Source: Candidatus Bathyarchaeota archaeon
GTDB taxonomy: Archaea; Thermoproteota; Bathyarchaeia; 40CM-2-53-6; RBG-13-38-9
Direction: 5' to 3'
DNA length: 6,951 nt
NCBI GenBank assembly: GCA_026015225.1
Contig: JAOZGV010000132.1
Coordinates: 1-6,951 of the forward strand
Made by a program: the position numbers and the translations under genes. The notes beneath the pieces were generated by a model. That model worked only from the letters and a program-made list of their open reading frames with translations. It was not told where the DNA came from and ran no database searches. Below, piece after piece: positions 1-5,247 of the stretch. Within the stretch, counting starts at the first letter, position 1; every line of letters starts with the position of its first letter.

Positions 1-1
1 A

Positions 2-724
2 ATAAAAACAGATAGAATAGGAATAACCCTAAAAGCAGATACTTTAGGTTCTCTAGAAGCAATTATTAATTCCTTATCCAACAGTGAAATTCCTATTAGA
101 TTGGCAGATATAGGCGATATTTCAAAAAGGGATATTGTAGAAGCTGAGACAGTTATGCTAAAAGATCATTTATTGGGAGCGGTTCTTGGATTTAATGTAA
201 AAATATTGCCTGATGCCAAAGAAGAAGCAAAAAGAGTTAATGTCCCATTATTTCAAGAAAAAATAATTTATCGTTTAATTGAGAATTATTCTGAGTGGAA
301 AGAAAGAGAAAGAATTGCAGGTATGGAGGCTGAGTTAGGAACGATTGTAAGACCTGGTAAGATTAAAATTTTACCAGGTTGTACCTTTAGGAGAAGTAAA
401 CCAGCTATAGTAGGTATAGAAATTTTATCTGGTCGAATTAAACCCAATTACACACTCATGCTTGAAAATGGAAAAAAAATTGGAAGGATATTAAGAATCC
501 AAGATAAGAAAAAGGACTTAACCGAAGCTGTAATCGGAATGCAAATATCTGCATCTATCGATAATGCGATCGTTGGAAGAAATATATTTGAAGGTAATGT
601 CCTATATGTGGATGTCCCAGCAATTCATCAAAGGATTCTAATGAATAAATTTAAAGACAGTCTTAGTTCAGATGAGATAGAATTATTAAATGAAATAAAC
701 GAGAAATTTTCATTTCAAATATAA
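2..724 (+). CDS. infB: Translation initiation factor aIF5B, C-terminal part (5' end outside window)
   Basis: This is the C-terminal 240 residues of the archaeal IF2/eIF5B-type GTPase that promotes ribosomal subunit joining and stabilises initiator tRNA. The frame is open from the window edge, so the GTPase domain and true start lie to the left. The TTG at 101 is internal, because family-like sequence (KADTLGSLEA, near the window start) precedes it. What is visible corresponds to domain III, an alpha/beta sandwich with the KADTLGSLEA and LADIGDISKRDI segments. A charged linker helix follows (around YSEWKERERI), then the domain IV beta-barrel (TFRRSKPAIVGIEILSGRIK, then LYVDVPAIHQ). The short acidic C-terminal helical end (DEIELLNEI) is where eIF5B contacts eIF1A in the family. 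The eS6 gene follows after 72 bases on the same strand. Identification is firm; only the N-terminal half is unseen. Confidence 0.93.
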   Translation: MKTDRIGITLKADTLGSLEAIINSLSNSEIPIRLADIGDISKRDIVEAETVMLKDHLLGAVLGFNVKILPDAKEEAKRVNVPLFQEKIIYRLIENYSEWKERERIAGMEAELGTIVRPGKIKILPGCTFRRSKPAIVGIEILSGRIKPNYTLMLENGKKIGRILRIQDKKKDLTEAVIGMQISASIDNAIVGRNIFEGNVLYVDVPAIHQRILMNKFKDSLSSDEIELLNEINEKFSFQI

Positions 725-742
725 AATGAGGTCGAAAATAAG

Positions 743-751
743 ATATATATA
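743..751 (+). promoter_or_regulatory. TATA-like element upstream of eS6
   Basis: An ATATATATA run lies in the 72-base gap between aIF5B and eS6, preceded by the purine-rich GAAAATAAG. Archaeal transcription usually begins about 25 bases downstream of the TATA box. That would put the start near 770-775 and leave a leader of about 25 bases, long enough to include the GGGAG motif at 780-784 before the GTG start. It could give the ribosomal protein genes their own promoter apart from aIF5B. In AT-rich DNA this match alone is weak evidence. Confidence 0.4.
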
Positions 752-796
752 GCATAGATTAGAAAGAATGACTTCTTTAGGGAGAGTAACATTCAG

Positions 797-1162
797 GTGC
801 CAAAGTTTAAATTGATTGTTTCAGATCCAAAAAATGGCAAATCTTCATCAATAGAACTTGATGATCAGAAATCGAAATCACTAATTGGAAGACAAATTGA
901 TGAAGTTATCGACGGATCAGCTTTAGGACTAAAAGGAAAAGTCAAAATTACTGGAGGATCTGATAAAGATGGCATTCCTATGAGAAAAGATATTCTTGGA
1001 GGAAGTAAAAAATTTATTATCCTTTCTGGAGGCGTAGGTTTCAATCCAAAAAGAAAAGGTGAAAGAAAAAGAAAAGTAGTCAGAGGTAAGATGATTACCG
1101 AAGATACTTATCAAATTAACGTTATTCTAAGGGAAGAAAAAGAAGCAAAAGGAAAACAATAA
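797..1162 (+). CDS. rps6e: 30S ribosomal protein eS6
   Basis: Small-subunit ribosomal protein of the eukaryotic/archaeal eS6 family. The family signature ITGGSDKDGIPMR is at residues 51-63, and the basic segment RKGERKRKVVRG at about 86-97 is expected to contact rRNA. At 121 residues it has archaeal length and lacks the long C-terminal extension of eukaryotic S6 that carries the S6-kinase sites. The start is GTG at 797: the encoded MPKFKLIVSDP matches the usual eS6 N-terminus, and GGGAG lies 12 bases upstream. It leads a tight run with eS24 (15-base gap) and eS31, suggesting one transcript. The lysine-rich tail EEKEAKGKQ is unremarkable. Confidence 0.95.
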   Translation: MPKFKLIVSDPKNGKSSSIELDDQKSKSLIGRQIDEVIDGSALGLKGKVKITGGSDKDGIPMRKDILGGSKKFIILSGGVGFNPKRKGERKRKVVRGKMITEDTYQINVILREEKEAKGKQ

Positions 1163-1177
1163 AGAGATGATTATTAC

Positions 1178-1573
1178 TTGAAGTTGAATGTAATTAGTGA
1201 TAAATATAATCCGGTTTTCAAAAGAAAAGAAATATGTGTAGAAATTTTTCATGAAAAATTAGGAACGCCAGATAGAAATACTCTTAGGAAAAATATGATT
1301 GATGAGTGGAGATCCAAAGAGAATAATTTGTATATCATAAATTGTAAAACAGAGACAGGAACTAACAAATCTATATGTTATGCTGAAATTTATGATGATG
1401 CAGAATATGGGAAAAAAATAGTTCCTAAGCATATTATTGATCGGAACTTCCCTCCTCCAACAGAAGAAAAGAAGGCACCTGAGGAAAAACCACCTAAAGA
1501 AGAGAAACCTCCAACAGAAGAAAAGAAGGCACCTGAGGAAAAACCGCCTAAAGAAGAGACAGCTTCTAAATAG
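1178..1573 (+). CDS. rps24e: 30S ribosomal protein eS24 with repetitive Pro/Glu/Lys tail
   Basis: Small-subunit ribosomal protein eS24. The core (residues 1-90) matches the family: KYNPVFKRKEICVEI near the start, TPDRNTLRKNM at about 30-40, and the KTETGTNKSICYAEIYDD strand/loop region. The chosen start is TTG at 1178, which gives MKLNVISDKYNP; GAGATGAT, close to the Shine-Dalgarno consensus, sits about 7-9 bases upstream. A second TTG two codons later is a less likely start. After residue 91 the protein has a low-complexity tail of Pro, Glu and Lys made of two 18-residue units (93-110 and 111-128) ending in ASK. The tail is presumably disordered and lies outside the conserved ribosomal fold. 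Core assignment is firm; any role of the tail is unknown. Confidence 0.93.
   Translation: MKLNVISDKYNPVFKRKEICVEIFHEKLGTPDRNTLRKNMIDEWRSKENNLYIINCKTETGTNKSICYAEIYDDAEYGKKIVPKHIIDRNFPPPTEEKKAPEEKPPKEEKPPTEEKKAPEEKPPKEETASK
1454..1561 (+). repeat. 54-bp tandem duplication inside eS24
   Basis: There are two adjacent 54-base copies, 1454-1507 and 1508-1561, both in frame with eS24. Comparing them codon by codon I find two differences: CCA versus CCG at the thirteenth codon (silent), and AAA versus ACA at the eighteenth (Lys to Thr). Each unit encodes 18 residues beginning PPTEEKKAPEEK. Identity of 52/54 bases implies a recent duplication or ongoing homogenisation, because codon choice as well as amino acids is preserved. 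Confidence 0.97.
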
Positions 1574-1602
1574 AAGAATTGAATTGCTTTGGGTGTAAAA
1601 AA

Positions 1603-1800
1603 ATGAGTGAAAACGAAAATAAAAAACCTAAAAATCCAAAACTAATTAGCGTTTACGAATATGATCAAGAAAAATGGACAATCAAATTAAAAAATAGAAA
1701 GTGTCCTCGATGTGGAAAAATCATGGCTTTTCATAAATCTCCAAAACAAAGATGGACTTGTGGTTCTTGCAGCTATACTGAGTTTGTAACAAAGACATAA
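1603..1800 (+). CDS. rps27ae: 30S ribosomal protein eS31 (S27ae), zinc ribbon
   Basis: Small zinc-ribbon ribosomal protein of 65 residues, homologous to the part of eukaryotic S27a that is fused to ubiquitin; no ubiquitin part is present here. The four-cysteine ribbon is CPRCG followed by CGSCSYTEF, with the typical segment KSPKQRWTC between, and the family ending YTEF is present. I chose ATG 1603 because GGGTG at 1591-1595 lies 7 bases upstream. The frame extends to TTG 1579, which would add eight residues (MNCFGCKK) that the family does not have. It is the last gene of the plus-strand run, 29 bases after eS24, and faces the dephospho-CoA kinase gene tail to tail. Confidence 0.92.
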   Translation: MSENENKKPKNPKLISVYEYDQEKWTIKLKNRKCPRCGKIMAFHKSPKQRWTCGSCSYTEFVTKT

Positions 1801-1817
1801 ACAAATTGAGTTTATAC

Positions 1818-2333
1818 TTACTCTAATATCATCGAATCTATAATTGATTTAGCTTCTCTTTTTTTTATTTCATCTACTTTAATAATAACAATACCTTCTT
1901 TTGGTTGACCGTAAATTACCAATGAATTATTCGGTGATTCTATTACTGCAACAAGCGCTAAAAGATCTTCTTCTCCATCTATAATTACTAATGCATCCTC
2001 AGATTTTATTGCTTCTTTTATGGCTTGCCAAGCTATAATTTCTATTGAGCCAGCTGGATTATATACATGAAACGTCTTTTTATTTTTAAAATCAAAAAAC
2101 TCTAGATCTTTTCTCATCGCTTTATTATCTATTATTCTGACATTTACTGGTACTGAAATCTTAAGAATACTCCTAGAAACTATATCCCCAACAGAAATAA
2201 TTAATTCCGGATTTGATTCTTCAACAATTTTCTTAAGCGATTCCAAGGTAATATCTTCATCGCCTTTTATCAATTTACCTAAGGGTTGTTTTAACTTATT
2301 GCGTAATTTCTCAGTGAGTCTGAATCGCTGCAA
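1818..2333 (-). CDS. GTP-dependent dephospho-CoA kinase (DUF359 family)
   Basis: This belongs to the archaeal DUF359/COG1909 family, shown in Thermococcus to catalyse the last step of CoA synthesis: phosphorylation of dephospho-CoA using GTP rather than ATP. Family hallmarks are PLGKLI (17-22), the acidic VGDIVS motif (48-53), DNKAMRKD (69-76), NPAGSIE (92-98), DGEEDLLAL (119-127) and YGQPKEGIV (141-149). The 171 residues are a normal length, so it looks intact. The start is TTG at 2333: AAGGT about 8 bases upstream is a suitable Shine-Dalgarno, and MQRFRLTEKLRNKLKQPLGK matches the usual N-terminus. It lies last in the minus-strand block, 74 bases after Spt4, the largest gap in that block. 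It is the only metabolic enzyme among information-processing genes, a placement common in archaea. Confidence 0.9.
   Translation of the reverse strand: MQRFRLTEKLRNKLKQPLGKLIKGDEDITLESLKKIVEESNPELIISVGDIVSRSILKISVPVNVRIIDNKAMRKDLEFFDFKNKKTFHVYNPAGSIEIIAWQAIKEAIKSEDALVIIDGEEDLLALVAVIESPNNSLVIYGQPKEGIVIIKVDEIKKREAKSIIDSMILE
1859..1870 (+). terminator. Possible T-tract terminator of the eS6-eS24-eS31 transcript
   Basis: Eight consecutive T (1859-1866) then A and TTT lie on the plus strand about 60 bases after the eS31 stop. Archaeal RNA polymerase commonly terminates at T-rich tracts without a hairpin. The tract lies within the 3' coding end of the opposing dephospho-CoA kinase gene, where it encodes a Lys-rich stretch. 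The gap between the genes is only 17 bases, so termination inside the opposing gene is plausible but unproven. Confidence 0.35.
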
Positions 2334-2351
2334 AATAAAATACCTTATTAA

Positions 2352-2369
2352 ATTATAAACATTATAAAT
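2352..2369 (-). promoter_or_regulatory. Doubled TATA-like motif ahead of dephospho-CoA kinase
   Basis: On the minus strand ATTTATAAT and GTTTATAAT follow each other with a 9-base period in the 74-base Spt4/kinase gap. Either copy could act as a TATA box giving the kinase its own promoter. From the upstream copy, initiation about 25 bases downstream leaves only a few bases of leader before the TTG at 2333, which fits poorly with use of the AAGGT Shine-Dalgarno. Read-through from Spt4 is the alternative. Confidence 0.25.
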
Positions 2370-2407
2370 TATGAATTTAGAATCAAAAAATTCGAAAATT
2401 TCTATTT

Positions 2408-2593
2408 CTATCTAACTCGTATTGCATACTTTCCTGAAGATTTGGCATTAATTTTTTTAGCAATTTCAGAATTTTCAACATCGAGCAATATGATCAAACC
2501 TGTCCAATCGTTACTTAGATTTGTAGATTTGCAATTTGGACAGATATTTCCTAAACTTATCATGTGACAATCTTTACAAGCCTTTTCTTTCAA
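2408..2593 (-). CDS. spt4: Transcription elongation factor Spt4 (RpoE2)
   Basis: Small zinc-binding elongation factor that pairs with Spt5/NusG on the RNA polymerase clamp and raises processivity. The 61 residues contain the full four-cysteine site (C6, C9, C18, C21), the DW-G segment (D29, W30, G32) that leads into the Spt5-binding strand, the helix SEIAKK (42-47), and the typical ending GKYAIRVR. The start is TTG at 2593 with GAAGGT about 8 bases upstream; it gives MKEKACKDC, the usual N-terminus just ahead of the first cysteine pair. It follows the Rpo7 gene by 12 bases, the common rpoE-spt4 pair of archaea, so the two are almost certainly co-transcribed. Confidence 0.95.
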   Translation of the reverse strand: MKEKACKDCHMISLGNICPNCKSTNLSNDWTGLIILLDVENSEIAKKINAKSSGKYAIRVR

Positions 2594-2605
2594 AATCTTA
2601 CCTTC

Positions 2606-3160
2606 TTATTGATTAATTTTTTTTACTTCATCCCTAATCCAATCGATTTTACCAAGGTATGGCTGACGCATGGTTAAACCAATTTTTCCACTAACGCCTC
2701 CTCTTGGAAAACTTACAGCAATTACGCGCGCTCTTACTAAATCTCCTTTAGAGAGTTTCTTATTAGAATCCTTGCCTAATAAAACAGCATTTTTTTCATC
2801 GTAATTTATAAAATCATCCATAACTTGCGAAACATGGACTAAAGCATCTTCAGGTCCAATTCTAACAAAAGCTCCAAAATCAGTAACTTCAACAACCTCG
2901 CCCTCTACAACCTCATGTATTTCAGGAAAGAAAGTCAACAATTTAAAAACAATTCTATGATATGTCGATCCATCCCCCGGAATAATCTTGCCTACAGGAT
3001 CAATATCTACATCAACAATGAATAGCACATACCCCAAAGTCTCGTCCACAATATTTTCATATTTCTTTTGTATTTGTTCTTTTGCAGCTTTATTTATAGA
3101 TTCTCCAAATTTATCAGGTGGTATTCTAACGGTATCTTCTACTGTGAATAATTTAAACAT
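2606..3160 (-). CDS. rpo7: DNA-directed RNA polymerase subunit Rpo7 (RpoE, Rpb7-like)
   Basis: Stalk subunit of archaeal RNA polymerase; with Rpo4 it assists promoter melting and binds emerging RNA. The N-terminal tip domain has VRIPPDKFGE and GDGSTYHRIVF. The S1/OB RNA-binding domain begins near VEGEVVEVTDFGAFVRIGPEDALVHVSQ (given here in outline) and ends with the family signature LTMRQPYLGK. I chose ATG 3160 (184 residues) because homologues begin MFKL/MYKL directly before the VRIPP segment, and GGAG lies 12 bases upstream. An in-frame ATG at 3178 would add six residues but has no clear Shine-Dalgarno. It lies between the PIN gene and Spt4 in the minus-strand block. Confidence 0.94.
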   Translation of the reverse strand: MFKLFTVEDTVRIPPDKFGESINKAAKEQIQKKYENIVDETLGYVLFIVDVDIDPVGKIIPGDGSTYHRIVFKLLTFFPEIHEVVEGEVVEVTDFGAFVRIGPEDALVHVSQVMDDFINYDEKNAVLLGKDSNKKLSKGDLVRARVIAVSFPRGGVSGKIGLTMRQPYLGKIDWIRDEVKKINQ

Positions 3161-3187
3161 TTTATGTATTGACTCCATTTTTAAGTT

Positions 3188-3592
3188 CTATTCTAAATGT
3201 CCATCTAATTTAATTTGTGAGTGCCCCCTTAAATAAATTACAGGTATATTCATCTCTCTTAATCTTTTTTTTAGATATATGTCAGTTGTGGCTACAATAA
3301 TTTTTCTACTCTTAGAAAGATCTAAAATTGAATCATCAGCATTTCTTTTTGTAATATTTTTTGAATCTAATTCTAAGATATTACATTTTGATACAAACTT
3401 TAAAGCAAGTGAAGCTTTCTTTCCTAATTTTGTAGGTTTTTTAGCGAGTCGCTTTAATTCATTAATAACTGGTTGAATTGTCACAAAAATAACATTCATA
3501 CAAAGCAAATTCTCAATTTCTCTGAAAACATCAATTTTATGTGATGCTGGAAGTATTAAAAAATTTGAATCAAGAAGAACTGTTGAGGACAA
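3188..3592 (-). CDS. PIN-domain endoribonuclease, Fcf1/VapC9-like
   Basis: Single-domain PIN protein (134 residues) of the type found beside aIF2-gamma in archaea and related to eukaryotic Fcf1/Utp24, an 18S pre-rRNA nuclease. The acidic metal-binding set is visible: D8 in LLDSNFLILP, E45 in VINELKRLA, D86/D87 in NADDSILDL, and D104 in TTDIYLKKRL. The C-terminus has the family-like IPVIYLRG. An intact catalytic set suggests an active Mg/Mn-dependent RNase. No antitoxin gene adjoins it, and the setting among translation genes argues for rRNA processing or quality control rather than toxin function (inference). The start is TTG at 3592; GAGG lies 7 bases upstream and overlaps the aIF2-gamma stop codon, so translation may be coupled. 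Confidence 0.85.
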   Translation of the reverse strand: MSSTVLLDSNFLILPASHKIDVFREIENLLCMNVIFVTIQPVINELKRLAKKPTKLGKKASLALKFVSKCNILELDSKNITKRNADDSILDLSKSRKIIVATTDIYLKKRLREMNIPVIYLRGHSQIKLDGHLE

Positions 3593-3601
3593 ATCATAGC
3601 C

Positions 3602-4846
3602 TCACTTTATTGTACCAAATCCTATTAATCGCCAGCTATCCCCCATTCTTCTGCTAACAGCTACCTTATTATTTATTAAGGCACAAATTGGTCTCTTTAA
3701 ATTCATTTCAATTATATCTTCTCTCGCTGAAGTTATTATGCCAGATGTTACACTAGTTCCAACATTCAGTACCAGAGGTTCGTTAGATCGAATTTTATCC
3801 ACTGGAGTTTGTTCTTTTGTTCCTACGGCTCTCTCAAATAATTGAATATCTAATGTTAATTTATTTAAAGTATCTGGTAATTTTCCTTCTCTTCCAACAA
3901 TACTTCCAACCAATCCATCAGATTTTGTAATTGATGGGCATAATAATGTACCGATTCCTACAAGTCCACCCGGTCCTGTTTTATCGACTAAGCCTGTGCC
4001 AATATGTAGATCTTCTATGGTAGTATAGAGCGGCTCATATGATATTCTACCACTTTTGTCGATTCTTATACCCGGTCGGATTTCAATTTCATCATCTTTT
4101 TTAAACTCCCCCTCAATTATTGAGCCTCCAAGTACGCCTCCAGTTAAATTTTCAGCATGTGTTCCGGGTTTATTTACATCGAAAGATCTGAGTACTTGCA
4201 TTGCTGGATCAGCTAAAGCATTTCTTTTAGGCGTCTGCATTTTCTCCTCTATTGTTTTGATAAGCAAGTCTAAATTGACGCTATGATGTGCTGATAGGGG
4301 GATGACTGGAGATTTTTCAATTGATTTCCCCTCGATAAATTTCTCAATATCTTTGAAATTATCGAGGGCTCTATCCTTAGATACAATGTCAATTTTATTT
4401 TGTACTATTACTATATTCTTTATTCCAACCATTTCGGCAGCTAATAAATGTTCTCTATCCTGTGCTTGTGGGAATTTTGCATTGGCTGCAATAACAAATA
4501 AAGCCCCATCCATTAATGCTGCTCCTGAAAGCATTGTAAGCATTAAGCTATGATGGCCAGGACAATCAACAAAACTAACCCCTCTCAAGAAATCAGTTTT
4601 TGAACCACAGATTGAACATTTTTCCTTATTTGTATAGCATTGAGGAGCTTCGCAACTTGAACATTTATAGAAGTAAGCGTCAGCATAACCCAATCTAATT
4701 GTTATTCCTCTTCGTAGTTCTTCAGAATGTCTTGCTGTCCAGATACCAGTCAGAGCTTGGACTAAAGTACTTTTCCCATTATCGACATGGCCTAGAGTAC
4801 CTATATTTATCTCAGGTTGAACCATAGATTTTTTTTTCGAGGACAT
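3602..4846 (-). CDS. eif2g: Translation initiation factor aIF2, gamma subunit
   Basis: GTPase core of aIF2, which delivers methionyl initiator tRNA to the 30S subunit with the alpha and beta subunits. G motifs: GHVDNGKST (19-27), RRGITI switch 1 (45-50), DCPGH (94-98, with catalytic His98), NKID (150-153) and SAHH (185-188). A zinc knuckle inserted after switch 1 has C62, C65, C77 and C80, plus an extra C70; the knuckle separates aIF2-gamma from EF-Tu and SelB. Domains II and III follow (TGGVLGGSI at 235-243; KRPICA at 384-389), and GDSWRLIGFG ends the protein normally. Length 414 is typical. The start is ATG 4846; ATG 4825 is possible but has no better ribosome site. Oddity: Asn23 stands where His is usual in the P-loop. 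It is first in its block, 9 bases ahead of the PIN gene. Confidence 0.96.
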   Translation of the reverse strand: MSSKKKSMVQPEINIGTLGHVDNGKSTLVQALTGIWTARHSEELRRGITIRLGYADAYFYKCSSCEAPQCYTNKEKCSICGSKTDFLRGVSFVDCPGHHSLMLTMLSGAALMDGALFVIAANAKFPQAQDREHLLAAEMVGIKNIVIVQNKIDIVSKDRALDNFKDIEKFIEGKSIEKSPVIPLSAHHSVNLDLLIKTIEEKMQTPKRNALADPAMQVLRSFDVNKPGTHAENLTGGVLGGSIIEGEFKKDDEIEIRPGIRIDKSGRISYEPLYTTIEDLHIGTGLVDKTGPGGLVGIGTLLCPSITKSDGLVGSIVGREGKLPDTLNKLTLDIQLFERAVGTKEQTPVDKIRSNEPLVLNVGTSVTSGIITSAREDIIEMNLKRPICALINNKVAVSRRMGDSWRLIGFGTIK

Positions 4847-5031
4847 GTATATATCAGCTTGTTTTAAGAATGTAGCATTACTTGTTCAAAATAAATTTAA
4901 CTATTGGCTAAGATATCTTAATATTTAAAATAATATGATAAAAGATTGGCGTGCACTCTGAAAATTTTAATAGTTGAGATCTCTTAAAAAAAGAGGTTAT
5001 TCTTTATCTAATTTTAGGATGCTTGTGCTTT
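4847..5031. promoter_or_regulatory. Divergent control region: aIF2-gamma operon (minus) and small ORF (plus)
   Basis: This non-coding stretch separates two start codons that face away from each other, so promoters for both directions must lie here or overlap its edges. On the minus strand TTTAAATA (4922-4929) is a good archaeal TATA-box match and would give aIF2-gamma a leader of about 50 bases; AAATTTATT near 4890-4899 is an alternative with a shorter leader. On the plus strand ATTTTAATA (4964-4972) could serve the small ORF. AGGATG (5016-5021) may be its ribosome site, about 10 bases before ATG 5032. All boxes are motif matches in AT-rich DNA. Confidence 0.5.
4909..4920. repeat. 12-bp perfect palindrome
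   Basis: TAAGATATCTTA is its own reverse complement over all 12 bases and does not extend further. It lies next to the TTTAAATA box (4922-4929) in the divergent region, where a dimeric regulator could bind to control aIF2-gamma. With no second copy nearby and AT-rich composition, chance is also possible. Confidence 0.6.
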
Positions 5032-5232
5032 ATGGTAAAAAAAAAGAAACCTGAAAATAAAGAAAAGAGTCTCGCTTGTAGTGGGCTCATAATTGAAAAA
5101 GAATTAATTTTCTGTCCCCTCTATGATACTCCAGTAGGAATTGAAGCAAAAGTGTGCATGAGATGCAATTGGAATGATAAAAAAACAGAAAAAAAATTAT
5201 ATAAAGAATTTTTAAAAAAAATAAAAAAATAA
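5032..5232 (+). CDS. Unrecognised small Lys-rich protein with degenerate zinc-ribbon pattern
   Basis: I do not recognise this 66-residue protein. It has a basic start (MVKKKK), cysteines at 16, 28, 42 and 45, and a strongly lysine-rich C-terminal helix-like tail (KKLYKEFLKKIKK). Residues 28-45 look like a small zinc ribbon, CPxC...CxxC, in which the second cysteine is Tyr31; C16 might replace it as fourth ligand. There is no signal peptide or membrane segment. The basic character and the setting between translation and RNase P genes suggest nucleic-acid or ribosome binding (inference only). I chose ATG 5032, with AGGATG about 10 bases upstream; TTG 5023 would add MCF but is too close to that motif. 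It is transcribed alone, divergent from aIF2-gamma and convergent with Pop5 (15-base gap). A sensible composition and a clear start favour a real gene. Confidence 0.65.
   Translation: MVKKKKPENKEKSLACSGLIIEKELIFCPLYDTPVGIEAKVCMRCNWNDKKTEKKLYKEFLKKIKK
5214..5229 (-). terminator. Possible T-tract terminator of the COG1325-Rpp30-Pop5 transcript
   Basis: Read on the minus strand, the end of the small ORF is T7-A-T8 starting about 19 bases after the Pop5 stop codon. This is the oligo-T type of signal that suffices for archaeal termination. The tract is formed by lysine codons of the opposing small gene. No stable hairpin precedes it. Confidence 0.4.
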
Positions 5233-5247
5233 ATATGTTGGGCTTCT

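Noticed and set aside
101..724. aIF5B gene starting at TTG 101
   Set aside because: The frame is open to the left edge and encodes conserved aIF5B sequence (KADTLGSLEA) before this TTG, so 101 is internal and the gene is cut by the window.
929..1114. Minus-strand ORF inside eS6
   Set aside because: It lies wholly within a certain eS6 gene, its product is a low-complexity Ser/Phe sequence, and it resembles no family; it is a shadow frame.
2988..3476. Plus-strand ORFs across Rpo7 and the PIN gene
   Set aside because: Shadow frames opposite two confidently identified genes; Ser/Phe/Ile-rich with no recognisable motif.
3188..3592. VapC toxin of a toxin-antitoxin pair
   Set aside because: No small antitoxin gene adjoins it; both neighbours are core genes (aIF2-gamma, Rpo7) and the sequence is closer to the Fcf1-like PIN type.
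4056..4553. Two plus-strand ORFs inside aIF2-gamma
   Set aside because: Antisense to conserved GTPase sequence, with no ribosome sites and composition typical of the reverse frame.
4981..4995. CTCTT-AAAAA-AAGAG hairpin as terminator or riboswitch
   Set aside because: Only 5-bp AT-rich arms with an A5 loop and no following T-tract in either useful direction; likely chance.
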